A DNA stretch of 64,000 bases from Lachnospiraceae bacterium (GCA_900771195.1 CAAGMZ010000020.1:1-64000); one strand, 5' to 3'. Positions 25,076-34,727 are shown, counted from the stretch's first letter. Made by a program: numbers and translations. Notes: a model not told the origin generated them from the sequence alone.

Positions 25076-26536
25076 TTATTTGATTTCTGAAAGAAGTCTC
25101 ACAGTAAATTCGTATACCCTCGCCACCGACTCGATATCGAGTTTCTCCTCAAAAGTATGAATATCAAGCATGTTGGGCCCGTATGAGATAATATCAAGCT
25201 TTGGCATGCTTCCTGCAAAAATCCCGCACTCAAGGCCCGCATGTATCGTTGCAAAGCCCGGTTTGCTTCCATACATTGATTCATAGACTTCAGAAGCCTT
25301 CTCCTGCAGCTTCGAGTCAGTCTTTCTGGGCCATGACGGATAATCCCCCGATTCCTCATAGCTTCCGCCAAGAAACTCAGCAAGATATTCTATGCGGTCT
25401 GCAAGATTTCTTTTGGCACTTTCCATTGAACTCCTTATTGAATACCCGGCTTTAAACATTCCGTCGGAAAATCTCAGTACGCCAAGATTCAGAGATGTTT
25501 CCACAAAATTCACATCAGCTCCGCTTCTCGCCATTACACCGTACGGAAGATTTCTGAGAAGACAAAGTATTTTTTCCCTGCCGATGTCATTCGCCACCAC
25601 AAAGGTTCCACTTTCGCCTGTCTCAGCCGATATTGTGATTCCGTCATCTATTCCGGCATACTCAGTGCGAAGGTCTGCCTCCACCCTATCGCATACGCTT
25701 CTGAGCGCATCAATGTCATCTTCGGAAACCACTATGGCTGCAACGCACTTGTTGCATATGGCATTGTCAACGACTCCGCCTTCAAGACTTTCAATGTAAA
25801 AATCCGCCTGCTCATCAATACTTTTCAGAAGTCTTCCCATAAGCACGTTGGCTGACGGTCTGCCTGTTCCTATCATGTTACCCGAATGGCCTCCAAGAAG
25901 ACCGCTTATTGTTATCGTTGTCCTGACTCCGGCATATTCAGTCATGCCAACTTCAAGCATAAGGTCACTTCTTAAACCTCCCGCACATCCGGTAAGAAAT
26001 ATTCCCTCATCCTCCGAGTCAAGATTAAGCATATATTTTCCGGATAAAAGTCCGGTGTCAAAAGCATTGGCGCCAAGGAGTCCCACTTCCTCATCAACTG
26101 TAAAAACCGCCTCCAGGGCAGGATGTTTAAGACTGTCATCATCAAGTATTGCAAGCTCATAAGCAACGGCTATTCCGTCGTCACCGCCAAGAGTAGTGCC
26201 GATTGCCGAAACATATCCGTCCTTCAGTGTATCGGGGTTAAGCTTAATATGCTCATTGACAAAATCAATTTCGCAATCCTCCCTTTTAGCACCGACCATG
26301 TCTGTATGCCCCTGCAGTATAACCGTCGGTCTGTCCTCATATCCCTCGGATGCATCCTTATATATCACCACATTTCCCGCATCATCCTTAACGGCGCGAA
26401 GGTTTCTCTTCTCCGCAAATTCCATAAGAAACTCCGTCATTCTCCCCGTATGGTGAGAGACATGCGGAATACTGCATATATCCTCAAAAAAGCCAAATAC
26501 ATTGGCAGGCTTTAATCCATCCAGAATTCTGTCCAT
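25076..26536 (-). CDS. pepD: Aminoacyl-histidine dipeptidase, M20 family
   Basis: PepD cleaves Xaa-His and other dipeptides with two zinc ions. The 486-residue protein has LQGHTDMV (about 70-77), GGDDGIAVA, TVDEEVGLLGA and a C-terminal IHAGLECGIF histidine. The start at 26536 has GGAGG seven bases ahead; the frame opens 33 bases earlier without a ribosome site. It heads a minus-strand run down to recU. Confidence 0.94.
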   Translation of the reverse strand: MDRILDGLKPANVFGFFEDICSIPHVSHHTGRMTEFLMEFAEKRNLRAVKDDAGNVVIYKDASEGYEDRPTVILQGHTDMVGAKREDCEIDFVNEHIKLNPDTLKDGYVSAIGTTLGGDDGIAVAYELAILDDDSLKHPALEAVFTVDEEVGLLGANAFDTGLLSGKYMLNLDSEDEGIFLTGCAGGLRSDLMLEVGMTEYAGVRTTITISGLLGGHSGNMIGTGRPSANVLMGRLLKSIDEQADFYIESLEGGVVDNAICNKCVAAIVVSEDDIDALRSVCDRVEADLRTEYAGIDDGITISAETGESGTFVVANDIGREKILCLLRNLPYGVMARSGADVNFVETSLNLGVLRFSDGMFKAGYSIRSSMESAKRNLADRIEYLAEFLGGSYEESGDYPSWPRKTDSKLQEKASEVYESMYGSKPGFATIHAGLECGIFAGSMPKLDIISYGPNMLDIHTFEEKLDIESVARVYEFTVRLLSEIK

Positions 26537-26638
26537 AATCATACCTCCATCCAGAATATATTTTGCCACAAATCAGATTAAAAATCAATGAATATTGCCA
26601 TGCCGCATAAGTCCTCCGACTATGTAATATACTTTATC

Positions 26639-27568
26639 ATGCGGAAAAAAATAACCTCGGTAACAATTGTATTATTATTCATAGCAATACTGCTTCATCC
26701 ATCCATTATTGCGGAAGGTGCATCCGAAGGTCTGAAACTGTGGCTTGAAGCCGTAATTCCTGCACTTCTGCCCTTTATGATTATCAGTAATATAATAATT
26801 ATGTCAGGCATTGCGGGTGACATGAATTTTATCATGTTTCCCCTTGCCGGACTTCTCAGAATATCACCGGATGCATCATACTGTATTATTTCCGGGCTTT
26901 TATTCGGTTATCCCTCATGTGCCGTCTCGGCATGCAGCATGTACAGCCGTGGCATGCTGGACAGAGCTACCGCCGAATACTGCATCTGTTGTTTTAACAA
27001 TATAAGTCCTGCGTTTGTTGCGGGATATTTTTGCACTTCAATAATCCATAATCCGAAAATAACCGGTGCGGTCCTTGGTATTTTTTACTCCGTAACGCTT
27101 ATTTCTGCCGTCATATTAAGATATACGGTTTTTGGGAAACTGATAATACAAAGTCAGGCAACCGCAGTCATGCCGAAAAAATCCGGAAAGCTTCCCGATT
27201 CGGCAATAATGTCATCACTGATAAATATAGGCAAAATCGGCGGATATATAATAATTTTCTCAATAATATGCAAAGCATTATCTTCAATCGGTTTTCCGGC
27301 TCCGTTTGGTCAGATTATATGCTCTGTAACAGAAATAACCACCGGTCTGAAAAACCTCGGAAATCTCGGGCTCCCGGCTTCAAAGCTGCTTGTGCTCGGA
27401 ATCCCCCTGCTGCACTTTGGAGGACTTTGCGGAATGTTCCAGACTTTTGGCGTGGATACGATGTCAATAATAAGCAAAAAAAAGTACATATTCAGCAAGA
27501 CTGTTACCCTCATCCTATCAGGGCTCATCACATATCTTGCTGTATATGTACTCAAAATCACCGGATGA
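26639..27568 (+). CDS. ylbJ: YlbJ-like membrane protein with nucleoside-recognition (GATE) domain
   Basis: The 309-residue product has about eight hydrophobic segments and the pattern of YlbJ, a sporulation membrane protein needed for spore cortex formation in Bacillus. The GLLFGYPS and FNNISPAFVAGYF segments match the duplicated GATE fold. The ATG at 26639 fits family N-termini; the frame is open from 26588 and none of its ATGs has a ribosome site. It is the only plus-strand gene between 3.3 and 47.7 kb. The nearby rsmD gene recalls the rsmD-coaD-ylbJ order of Bacillus, but coaD is absent. Confidence 0.8.
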   Translation: MRKKITSVTIVLLFIAILLHPSIIAEGASEGLKLWLEAVIPALLPFMIISNIIIMSGIAGDMNFIMFPLAGLLRISPDASYCIISGLLFGYPSCAVSACSMYSRGMLDRATAEYCICCFNNISPAFVAGYFCTSIIHNPKITGAVLGIFYSVTLISAVILRYTVFGKLIIQSQATAVMPKKSGKLPDSAIMSSLINIGKIGGYIIIFSIICKALSSIGFPAPFGQIICSVTEITTGLKNLGNLGLPASKLLVLGIPLLHFGGLCGMFQTFGVDTMSIISKKKYIFSKTVTLILSGLITYLAVYVLKITG

Positions 27569-27578
27569 ACATCAATGA

Positions 27579-28205
27579 TTAATCATTATCTGCCACGTTG
27601 TCCATTACTTCCTGAACATTGGCTGCAAGTGTCTGCTCATCAACCGCAGGGGCATTTCCCTGAGCCTCGGACTCAACATTAAGCTCCTTACGGTTGGCTG
27701 CTATTATATTAAGATTCTTCTCGAATGAGCCTATGAGGGACTCATATCTTGACTTAGTGTCATTGGACATATGCTCAATAAGCATCTGAAGATTGCCGAG
27801 CATCTCGTCTGTATAAGAAATGGCTCCCATCCTGATTGCATTGGCATCATTGGTTGCGCTGTCAACAATCGCCTGTGCCTTAGCCTCAGCCTCAGCTATC
27901 ACCGCATTAGCCTGCTCGCAGGCCTTCTGCATTATCTCATGCTGGCTTATAAGCTCTTCCGTATGATGCTGTGCTTCAGCAATCATCTTATCAGCCTTAT
28001 CCTTAGCTTCCGCAAGGATTGCATCCTTGTTGCTTATAAGCTTCTGATACTTCTTAATCTCATCAGGTGTTCTGAGCCTCAGCTCATCTATAAGCTCCTC
28101 TATCTCGTCCTTATTGACTGCAATCTTGGTGTTGGAAAAAGGAACCAGCTTGCATCCCGCAATATATTCCTCAATTTCGCCGATTATCTGTTCTATTTTG
28201 CTCAT
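27579..28205 (-). CDS. Coiled-coil protein of unknown function (V-ATPase subunit H / DivIVA-like)
   Basis: The 208-residue protein is almost all helix. Residues 50-150 are rich in Ala, Glu and Lys with heptad spacing (KDKADKMIAEAQHHTEELISQ, EAEAKAQAIVDSA), as in DivIVA or V-type ATPase H/E stalk proteins. No catalytic motif is seen. The start at 28205 has AGGAG ten bases ahead. It is convergent with ylbJ, with only ten bases between stops. A scaffold or cell-division role is a guess from composition. Confidence 0.82.
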   Translation of the reverse strand: MSKIEQIIGEIEEYIAGCKLVPFSNTKIAVNKDEIEELIDELRLRTPDEIKKYQKLISNKDAILAEAKDKADKMIAEAQHHTEELISQHEIMQKACEQANAVIAEAEAKAQAIVDSATNDANAIRMGAISYTDEMLGNLQMLIEHMSNDTKSRYESLIGSFEKNLNIIAANRKELNVESEAQGNAPAVDEQTLAANVQEVMDNVADND

Positions 28206-28276
28206 TGTACGGTATCTCCTTAAATCATATACTAAACCTATCATATCACCAGACAATTATATTTACAATGGAAAAA

Positions 28277-28828
28277 TTAAATTGTTTGAATAAATATGTG
28301 TTGATTTGTTTTGTATTTTTTAATTTTGTATATTTCAAACCCATTATCCGCAATACATGAAGTATCCGTATCCAGTGCAGCCTCAAGCACGATGATGGTA
28401 TCAGGGCTGACATAATCGGCATCTGCAAGAAGTCCGAAAAGTGCCGGCTCATATCCCGCTTTATAAGGAGGGTCCATAAAAATAATATCAAACGGCTTAT
28501 GTCCTCTCAATCTGTCAAGCGCCACAGAAAAATCGCATTCCATGACATCAGCGCTTTCGGTAAATTTAGTAAATACCAGATTGCTTTTTATGCATTCAAG
28601 TGCCTTCGCAGCCTTTTCTATCATAGTTGCGTGGGCCGCCCCGCGGCTCAGTGCCTCTATGGATATTGCGCCGCTTCCCGCAAAAACATCAAGAAATTCT
28701 GCTCCTTCCACATGCGCCTGAAGCACATTAAAAAGTGTTTCTTTTGTTCTGTCCTGTGTGGGTCTTGTATCATCACCGGCCGGTGTCTTAAGCGGCAGGC
28801 TTCGTCTTGTACCCGCTATCACTCTCAT
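28277..28828 (-). CDS. rsmD: 16S rRNA m2G966 methyltransferase
   Basis: RsmD methylates G966 of 16S rRNA late in 30S assembly. The 183-residue protein has RVIAGTRRSLPLKTP (2-16), RPTQDRTKETLFNVL (22-36), the AdoMet loop DVFAGSGA and the catalytic MDPPY. It overlaps the upstream phosphatase by four bases. Confidence 0.95.
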   Translation of the reverse strand: MRVIAGTRRSLPLKTPAGDDTRPTQDRTKETLFNVLQAHVEGAEFLDVFAGSGAISIEALSRGAAHATMIEKAAKALECIKSNLVFTKFTESADVMECDFSVALDRLRGHKPFDIIFMDPPYKAGYEPALFGLLADADYVSPDTIIVLEAALDTDTSCIADNGFEIYKIKKYKTNQHIFIQTI

Positions 28829-29445
28829 TGTTTTGGCCTCTTTCTTTCCTCATAAAATATTTCGCCGTATTTTTCCACCTTAAAATTCTCTCCGTCAATA
28901 TCATATGTGGACATACTGCAGTTTCTCGGGAAAATCCCTGCCCAAAAGTCCTTCAGCTCCCTGTTCATCAGCACTGACGCAATTCCGTTATTCAGGCATC
29001 CGTGTGCAACAATCATCATGGAATCAATTTCCCTTGAAGCGGGAACAACTTCATTGTATATAAAATCCTTTGCTCTCGCTATTACCTGTTCAAAGGTCTC
29101 CCCGCCCTTTGGCGGAACATATGCCTCAGGGTTGTTAAAAAAAGCATCAAACGCCTCCGGAAGCTCGTTGGTACAATGTCCTTCACACTCTCCGAAGCTG
29201 ATTTCCATAAGTCTGTCATCTTTTATAATTTTTAACGGTCTGTCACCCTTTATTATCTCTGCCGTATGATATGCCCTTATCAAGGGACTTGAGTACATCC
29301 TGTCGATTCTTAAATCCTTAAGGGCAGCCCCGGTAAGCTCGGCAAGCTCAACACCGTAATCATTAAGCTCAATGTCGCTTCTTCCCTGAACACGCATCTG
29401 GGCATTCCAAGGAGTTTCGCCATGTCTTACAACATATAATTTCAT
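28825..29445 (-). CDS. Histidine phosphatase family protein
   Basis: The 206-residue protein has the phosphohistidine motif LYVVRHGETPWN (3-14), the arginine in YSSPLIRA (about 54-61) and the second histidine in MIVAHGC. It belongs to the phosphoglycerate mutase-like superfamily; whether it acts on sugar phosphates, alpha-ribazole phosphate or others cannot be told. No cobalamin genes lie near. Its ribosome site is weak. Confidence 0.88.
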   Translation of the reverse strand: MKLYVVRHGETPWNAQMRVQGRSDIELNDYGVELAELTGAALKDLRIDRMYSSPLIRAYHTAEIIKGDRPLKIIKDDRLMEISFGECEGHCTNELPEAFDAFFNNPEAYVPPKGGETFEQVIARAKDFIYNEVVPASREIDSMMIVAHGCLNNGIASVLMNRELKDFWAGIFPRNCSMSTYDIDGENFKVEKYGEIFYEERKRPKQ

Positions 29446-29489
29446 ATTTTTTGTGTAATGGATTGAAATCCGTTTCCTTTCTTTTGATT

Positions 29490-31547
29490 TTATAAATTAA
29501 TACCCTCAAACCCGGTTTTCATGTATTCTGTAAGTTTTTCCCTGATAGGGGCATTCTCAGCCTTTTCTAATTCCGGATCATCATCAAGAACTATCCGGGC
29601 CGTGTCAGCGGCAGCCTTAAGCGTGGAAGCATCCGCATAGATGTCGCCAAGGGCAAAGCCAAAGTCACCGCTCTGTCTTACTCCAAGCATATCTCCGGGA
29701 CCGCGGAGCTTAAGATCCTGCTCAGCTATATAAAAGCCGTCATTGCTTTCCTTTAATATTTCAAGCCGTTTCCGGGTCAGCTCATTTTTGGTGTTGCTTA
29801 CAAAAATGCAATACGACTGCGCATCGCCTCGTCCTACCCGGCCTCTCAGCTGATGAAGTCCGGCAAGTCCGAATCGTTCTGCATTTTCGACCATCATAAC
29901 TGTTGCGTTGGGAACATTTATTCCCACTTCAACAACTGTCGTGGATACAAGCACCTGTATCTCACCTTCCGCAAAACGCTCCATGATACGGTTCTTTTCG
30001 GCAGGCTTCATACGACCGTACAGATAGCAGACAGTCACATCGGGTCCAAGCTGCTTCTTTAGCTCCTTGGAATAATCCACAACGTTCAGAACATCTGCCG
30101 TTTCTCCTTCTTCCTCACCTTCTTCGGCCATTGCACATATCACATAGGCCTGATGTCCTTTGGCAAGTTCGTTTGATATGAACCGATATGCATTCGGATG
30201 ATATGAATCGTCAACGATACAATTCTTAATCGGCAGTCTGTCAGAAGGTTTCTCATCAATAATCGATATATCAAGGTCACCGTAAAGAATGATTGCCAAC
30301 GATCTGGGTATTGGCGTGGCACTCATCACGGCCACATGGGGAAGAAATCCCTTTTTATGCAGGCTCTCCCTCTGTTTGACGCCAAATCTGTGCTGTTCAT
30401 CGGTTATGGCCAGTCCAAGCTTTGCAAATTCCACATCCTCGGAAATGACTGCATGTGTTCCGATTACTATATCCGCACTGCCGCTTTTGGCATCGTCATG
30501 AGCCTGCCTTCTGGCTGCAGCGCCCAGTGACCCAACCATCAGGACACACTTAAGAGGAAGACCATTCTTATTTATTATTTCGCAAAAAGCCTCATAATGC
30601 TGTCTTGCAAGTACTTCCGTAGGTGCCATAAGTGCAGCCTGATATCCTGCCGCACATGTATCAGCCATAGCAAGAAAAGCAAGTATCGTCTTGCCCGAAC
30701 CCACATCTCCCTGAATCAGCCTGTTCATCGGTCTCTGTCCCGACATATCCGAAATCATCTCATCATAAACCTTTTTCTGTGCATTTGTAAGCTCATATCC
30801 CAGATTTGCAATTATTCTGTCCGAATAATCCGATTTATTTATCACAATATGATTTTCCGCAAAAATATCGGCATTTTTGGCAGACCTGACAGCCAGTGTA
30901 AAAGTAAAAAACTCATCAAACACAAGCCTTTTCCTTGCCCCTGCCAGTTCATTCCTGTCTGCCGGAAAATGAATTGCACGGACTGCCTCCTCAAGCGGCA
31001 TAAGACTATTGCTGTCAATCACATTTTCCGTGAGCCAGTCAGTGGTCTTATATATCCCAAGGCACTGCTTAACAGCCTTCATCACTGTATTATTGGTAAG
31101 TCCAGCCGTGAGCGGATATACAGGCTGCATCGTATTCATTTTTGCACAGTATTCATCATAGCCATACAGCACCGGCTGCTCCATAAAAACGAGGCTGCCT
31201 CTGAAAGCAGCCTCGCCTCTGAATATATATCTGTATCCCGGTCTTAATTTACTCTGAAGGAAAGGCATATTGAACCATGTAAGCTTTATCCTGCCGCCGT
31301 CATCATCTGCAACATAAACACTGAGCACCTTGTAGCGTCCTCTTGTGTTAAGCTCACAGGATGATACGACAACACCGCTGATTGCATATACACCCTCATG
31401 CTGTATATCAGCAACCTTTACAGGTGCCTCAAACACATCATACCTTCTTGGATATAATTTCAGGAGATCATCAGTGGTATATACGGAAAGTCTGTTGAAA
31501 AGCTTTTCGGTTTTGTCTCCTATTCCCTTTAATGCACTGAGTCTCAT
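29490..31547 (-). CDS. recG: ATP-dependent DNA helicase RecG
   Basis: RecG remodels stalled forks and Holliday junctions. The 685-residue protein has the OB-fold wedge domain (about 50-150), Walker A GDVGSGKT (about 280-287), the Walker B variant TDEQHRFG and the C-terminal helicase motifs up to the QLRGRVGRG segment. GAGG precedes the ATG at 31547. It follows fakA by 16 bases, as in Bacillus (yloU-fakA-sdaA-recG without the serine deaminase genes). Confidence 0.97.
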   Translation of the reverse strand: MRLSALKGIGDKTEKLFNRLSVYTTDDLLKLYPRRYDVFEAPVKVADIQHEGVYAISGVVVSSCELNTRGRYKVLSVYVADDDGGRIKLTWFNMPFLQSKLRPGYRYIFRGEAAFRGSLVFMEQPVLYGYDEYCAKMNTMQPVYPLTAGLTNNTVMKAVKQCLGIYKTTDWLTENVIDSNSLMPLEEAVRAIHFPADRNELAGARKRLVFDEFFTFTLAVRSAKNADIFAENHIVINKSDYSDRIIANLGYELTNAQKKVYDEMISDMSGQRPMNRLIQGDVGSGKTILAFLAMADTCAAGYQAALMAPTEVLARQHYEAFCEIINKNGLPLKCVLMVGSLGAAARRQAHDDAKSGSADIVIGTHAVISEDVEFAKLGLAITDEQHRFGVKQRESLHKKGFLPHVAVMSATPIPRSLAIILYGDLDISIIDEKPSDRLPIKNCIVDDSYHPNAYRFISNELAKGHQAYVICAMAEEGEEEGETADVLNVVDYSKELKKQLGPDVTVCYLYGRMKPAEKNRIMERFAEGEIQVLVSTTVVEVGINVPNATVMMVENAERFGLAGLHQLRGRVGRGDAQSYCIFVSNTKNELTRKRLEILKESNDGFYIAEQDLKLRGPGDMLGVRQSGDFGFALGDIYADASTLKAAADTARIVLDDDPELEKAENAPIREKLTEYMKTGFEGINL

Positions 31548-31563
31548 AAATAACCTCTTGTTT

Positions 31564-33279
31564 TTACTCTACGGACAAAATATAGTAGTAAACCGGCTGT
31601 CCGCCACAGTTAACCTCCACATCCACATCCGGATGTTCTTCCCCAATCTTTTCCGCAAGAGCATTGGCTTCATCCTCTGTCACCTCATCACCGTAATAAA
31701 TGCTGATGAGCTCCGCATCTTCTTTTGCGCTTATCAGGCTTTCAACAGTCTCTTCGGCAACAGTATTTTTGTCTGAACCCACTGACAAAATTTCCTTATC
31801 GCTAAGTCCCATTATGTCGCCCTGTGAAATATGCTTATCACCGATGCTGGTATCCCTTACGGCATATGTTACGCTTCCGGACCTGACATTGGCAAACTCC
31901 TCTTTCATAGTCTCAAGATTCTCCTCGGGGGAAGCGTCCTCTGAATATGCTATAAGTGCAGAAACACCTTCCGGAACAGTCCTGGTGGGTACGACTATCA
32001 CATTCTTATCCTCAACAATACTCTGTGCCTGCCGGGCAGCAAGTATGATATTGGAATTGTTGGGAAGAATAAAAATATTATCAGCATGCACATTATTAAT
32101 GGCATTAAGCATATCTTCAGTGCTGGGGTTCATCGTCTGCCCGCCCTCTATCACATAATCAGCACCAAGACTCTTAAATATCTCACTGAGGCCGTCACCT
32201 GCCGAAACTGAGATAAAACCATATTTCTTGTTTTCAACAGGCTTCTCGGTTTCACTGCTATCTGACTTTTTCGTTTCTTCCGCCGCCTTATTTTCAGCTG
32301 CAATTTTGGAAGCATTAGCAATAACCTTTTCATGGTGTTCTTCACGCATATTGTCAATCTTCATTCTGGTAAGGGAGCCGAATGTAAGTCCCTTCTCAAA
32401 TGCAAGTCCCGGATGATTGGTATGAACATGAACCTTTATAATCTCATCATCGGATACAAGCACTATCGAATCACCGATTGACTCAAGATAAGCCTTAAAT
32501 TCAGCTTCTTTGGCAGCATCATAGGGTTTTTCAAGCATAACTATGAACTCGGTGCAGTAGCCGAACTTAATATCTGCTTCAACAAGTCCCTGGGCCGATA
32601 CTCCCGATGAAGAACCTGAAGCCGGCTTGCCGTCTGATGTCACAACGCTGAGATCAATCTTCTGTCCTGTTAATGCAGCATAAGCGCCCTTCATGACCTG
32701 CATCAGACCCTGTCCGCCCGAATCGACAACTCCTGCTTCCTTGAGTACCGGAAGCATCTCGGGAGTCTGCTCAAGCACAGCATCGCCATGCTCAATAACT
32801 TTGGCCATAAGGTCCTCGAGATCTGATATTTCAGTAGACAGTTCAAGTATTTTGTCTGCCATTCCTCTCGCAACAGTGAGAATCGTACCTTCCTTCGGCT
32901 TCATGACTGCCTTGTACGCAGTTTCTACAGCCTTCTGGAATGCAGTAGCAAGAATAACGGAATCAATACTGTCATACTCTCTCACAACCTTTGTGAATCC
33001 CCGAAGAAGCTGTGAAAGTATAACGCCCGAATTTCCTCTTGCGCCCCTAAGCGAACCGCCCGATATAGCCTTAGCAAGATTTTCCATTGTAGGTTCCTCA
33101 ATGGAGCCCACTTCCCTGGCTGCTGACATTATAGTCAGAGTCATATTGGTTCCGGTATCTCCATCGGGAACCGGAAATACATTCAGATCATTAATCCATT
33201 CTTTTTTAGCTTCAAGATTCGCTGCTCCGGCAAGAAAAAGATTCTTTAACGCCGCCGCATCTATAGTAATTGTAGCCAC
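31564..33279 (-). CDS. fakA: Fatty acid kinase subunit FakA (DAK2 domain)
   Basis: FakA phosphorylates fatty acids held by FakB proteins, feeding exogenous or recycled fatty acids into phospholipids. The N-terminal DAK2 kinase domain (1-200) has the nucleotide motif DGDTGTNM (39-46) and RGARGNSG; the C-terminal DegV-like domain spans about 330-571. At 571 residues it has family length. It begins with GTG, nine bases after AGGAGG. No fakB is near. Confidence 0.94.
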   Translation of the reverse strand: MATITIDAAALKNLFLAGAANLEAKKEWINDLNVFPVPDGDTGTNMTLTIMSAAREVGSIEEPTMENLAKAISGGSLRGARGNSGVILSQLLRGFTKVVREYDSIDSVILATAFQKAVETAYKAVMKPKEGTILTVARGMADKILELSTEISDLEDLMAKVIEHGDAVLEQTPEMLPVLKEAGVVDSGGQGLMQVMKGAYAALTGQKIDLSVVTSDGKPASGSSSGVSAQGLVEADIKFGYCTEFIVMLEKPYDAAKEAEFKAYLESIGDSIVLVSDDEIIKVHVHTNHPGLAFEKGLTFGSLTRMKIDNMREEHHEKVIANASKIAAENKAAEETKKSDSSETEKPVENKKYGFISVSAGDGLSEIFKSLGADYVIEGGQTMNPSTEDMLNAINNVHADNIFILPNNSNIILAARQAQSIVEDKNVIVVPTRTVPEGVSALIAYSEDASPEENLETMKEEFANVRSGSVTYAVRDTSIGDKHISQGDIMGLSDKEILSVGSDKNTVAEETVESLISAKEDAELISIYYGDEVTEDEANALAEKIGEEHPDVDVEVNCGGQPVYYYILSVE

Positions 33280-33298
33280 TTGTCAAATCCTCCTAATA

Positions 33299-33658
33299 TC
33301 AGTCGATAATTCTAACGCCTTCTACGTAGATATTAATTCTTCCTACCTTAAGACCCGTAAACTCTTCCAGCTTATACTTAACCGTGTGAACAAGATTGTC
33401 TGCAACTGTTGAAATTGATACGCCATAGGCCACAATAACGTGAAAATTCACTATGAGCTTTCCGTTATCATCATATTCAACATTAACACCACGTGTAATG
33501 CTTTCTCTCTTAAGAAGCTTAACAAGACCATCCTTAACATTGATGGATGCCATTCCGACAATACCAAAGCACTCTACGGCCGCTGTTCCTGCATATTTGG
33601 CAATTACATCATTGTCAATACGAACCTGTCCGTACTGATTATCTATATGTCCTTTCAT
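33299..33658 (-). CDS. yloU: Asp23/Gls24 family envelope stress protein
   Basis: The 119-residue protein belongs to the Asp23 family (YloU), linked with the cell envelope and often placed just ahead of fakA, as here. ISNDVIAKYAGTAAVECFGIVGM-type sequence near 12-35 and the C-terminal VGRINIYVEGVRI match the family. The start at 33658 has GGAGG eight bases upstream; the ATG five codons earlier overlaps that site. A perfect TATAAT lies at 33708-33713, although its -35 is weak. Confidence 0.93.
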   Translation of the reverse strand: MKGHIDNQYGQVRIDNDVIAKYAGTAAVECFGIVGMASINVKDGLVKLLKRESITRGVNVEYDDNGKLIVNFHVIVAYGVSISTVADNLVHTVKYKLEEFTGLKVGRINIYVEGVRIID

Positions 33659-33765
33659 GCTGCTTTCCTCCATATCATAATGATTACAAATAATTCATTG
33701 ATTATTCATTATACAATATTTTTGCCTAAAAGGGAATATACAATTACAAAGTTTTGTTCCGCATG

Positions 33766-33797
33766 AAAAAAGAGACCGGAAATAAGCTTCCAGTCTC
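33766..33797 (-). terminator. rpmB terminator
   Basis: A ten-pair stem (33772-33781 with 33788-33797, one G-T pair) with a six-base loop is followed by six T residues on the minus strand. Confidence 0.9.
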
Positions 33798-33814
33798 CCC
33801 CTAATCCGTTAATA

Positions 33815-34000
33815 TTAAGCTCTTTCAACAGCGCCTGATCTTAAGCAAGAAGTACATACATACATCTTTTTAGCCTGGCCATCTACATTGACTTTAACAG
33901 ATTTCACATTAGACTTCCACATCTTATTGGATCTTCTATGTGAGTGGCTTACCTTTATTCCAAAGTGAGCTCCTTTTCCACAAACAGCACATTTAGCCAT
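33815..34000 (-). CDS. rpmB: Ribosomal protein L28, zinc-binding form
   Basis: L28 is a small 50S protein. The 61-residue product starts MAKCAVCGKGAHFG and carries two CxxC pairs (CAVC and CTSC), the zinc-holding C+ type. AAAGGAGG lies close ahead of the ATG at 34000; the open frame runs 105 bases further upstream but that part is the leader. The gene has its own promoter and terminator. Confidence 0.96.
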   Translation of the reverse strand: MAKCAVCGKGAHFGIKVSHSHRRSNKMWKSNVKSVKVNVDGQAKKMYVCTSCLRSGAVERA

Positions 34001-34054
34001 GTTTGCACCTCCTTTTAGGTAATTGAACCTATAATCAGGCTCACAACAGAACTT

Positions 34055-34083
34055 ATAATAACAGATTGTACACATAAATGCAA
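34055..34083 (-). promoter_or_regulatory. rpmB promoter
   Basis: TTGCAT (34078-34083) and TATTAT (34055-34060) have a 17-base spacer. It lies about 55 bases before the rpmB start. Confidence 0.75.
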
Positions 34084-34116
34084 GAAGTTTTTTATTTTTT
34101 TGCACGCGGACAAAAG

Positions 34117-34281
34117 TTATCGTTTCTTGCCATGCTTTGGCCCGTCACACATAAAAAGATTGTATCCCACAACAAGAAGCCCAATGATTATACACACGCT
34201 CCAGAACACACTTTTTATGAACAATCCTATTGTCATGCCAATGGCTATAAAAAATAATGCAAAACCGATTACTCTCTTCAT
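34117..34281 (-). CDS. Very small two-helix membrane protein
   Basis: This 54-residue frame begins MKRVIGFALFFIAIGMTIGL and ends in a charged tail PKHGKKR. It has two hydrophobic segments (about 4-22 and 26-44) with positive ends, which fits an inner-membrane hairpin. It lies 47 bases after ytfJ in the same direction. No ribosome site is seen before the ATG, so expression is less certain. No family is recognised; the good hydrophobic pattern and basic ends argue against chance. Confidence 0.55.
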   Translation of the reverse strand: MKRVIGFALFFIAIGMTIGLFIKSVFWSVCIIIGLLVVGYNLFMCDGPKHGKKR

Positions 34282-34328
34282 ACAATATGATATGTATGAA
34301 AAGAAAAATGTATCACCAAAAGATTGAT

Positions 34329-34727
34329 TTATTTGGTCATGGAGTCTACGGTATCCTTCACAGCCTGCTCCACATCAGGGTCTTTCCTGTCGTTCTTCCA
34401 CCCCTTAATCTTGTCCATGATATCGGGAACCATATCTATTATCTTGGTAACGGTATCCTGATTCTTAACATTAACAAGTCTTGTCATGCCATCATGGATA
34501 ACGATAACGGCACTGGGACTCATTTTGCAGCCCATGCCGCCGCCGGCCTTGTTCTTGGCGTCGTTGGCTCCTGCCGCCGCTGCCACGCCAAATGACACAT
34601 CAACAAGAGGAAGTATGATTGTATCGCCGACCGTAACCGCATCGCCGACCACAGTCTTGGATGAAAGCATGCTCTCCATTCCGCTGAATAATGATGATAC
34701 CGTTGTATCAAATTTGTTTTCTGCCAT
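34329..34727 (-). CDS. ytfJ: YtfJ/GerW family sporulation protein
   Basis: YtfJ (GerW) is needed for normal germination of Bacillus spores and is found in the spore lineages. The 132-residue product has the family core VTVGDTIILPLVDVSFGVAAAAG (about 31-53), a glycine-rich loop with GGGMG and the SPSAVIVIHDG strand. AAAGGAG lies ahead of the ATG. The partner ytfI lies directly upstream, as in Bacillus. Confidence 0.92.
   Translation of the reverse strand: MAENKFDTTVSSLFSGMESMLSSKTVVGDAVTVGDTIILPLVDVSFGVAAAAGANDAKNKAGGGMGCKMSPSAVIVIHDGMTRLVNVKNQDTVTKIIDMVPDIMDKIKGWKNDRKDPDVEQAVKDTVDSMTK

Noticed and set aside
30597..31247. A 216-codon open frame on the plus strand
   Set aside because: Antisense to recG, with a Cys/His/Lys-rich composition typical of a shadow frame.
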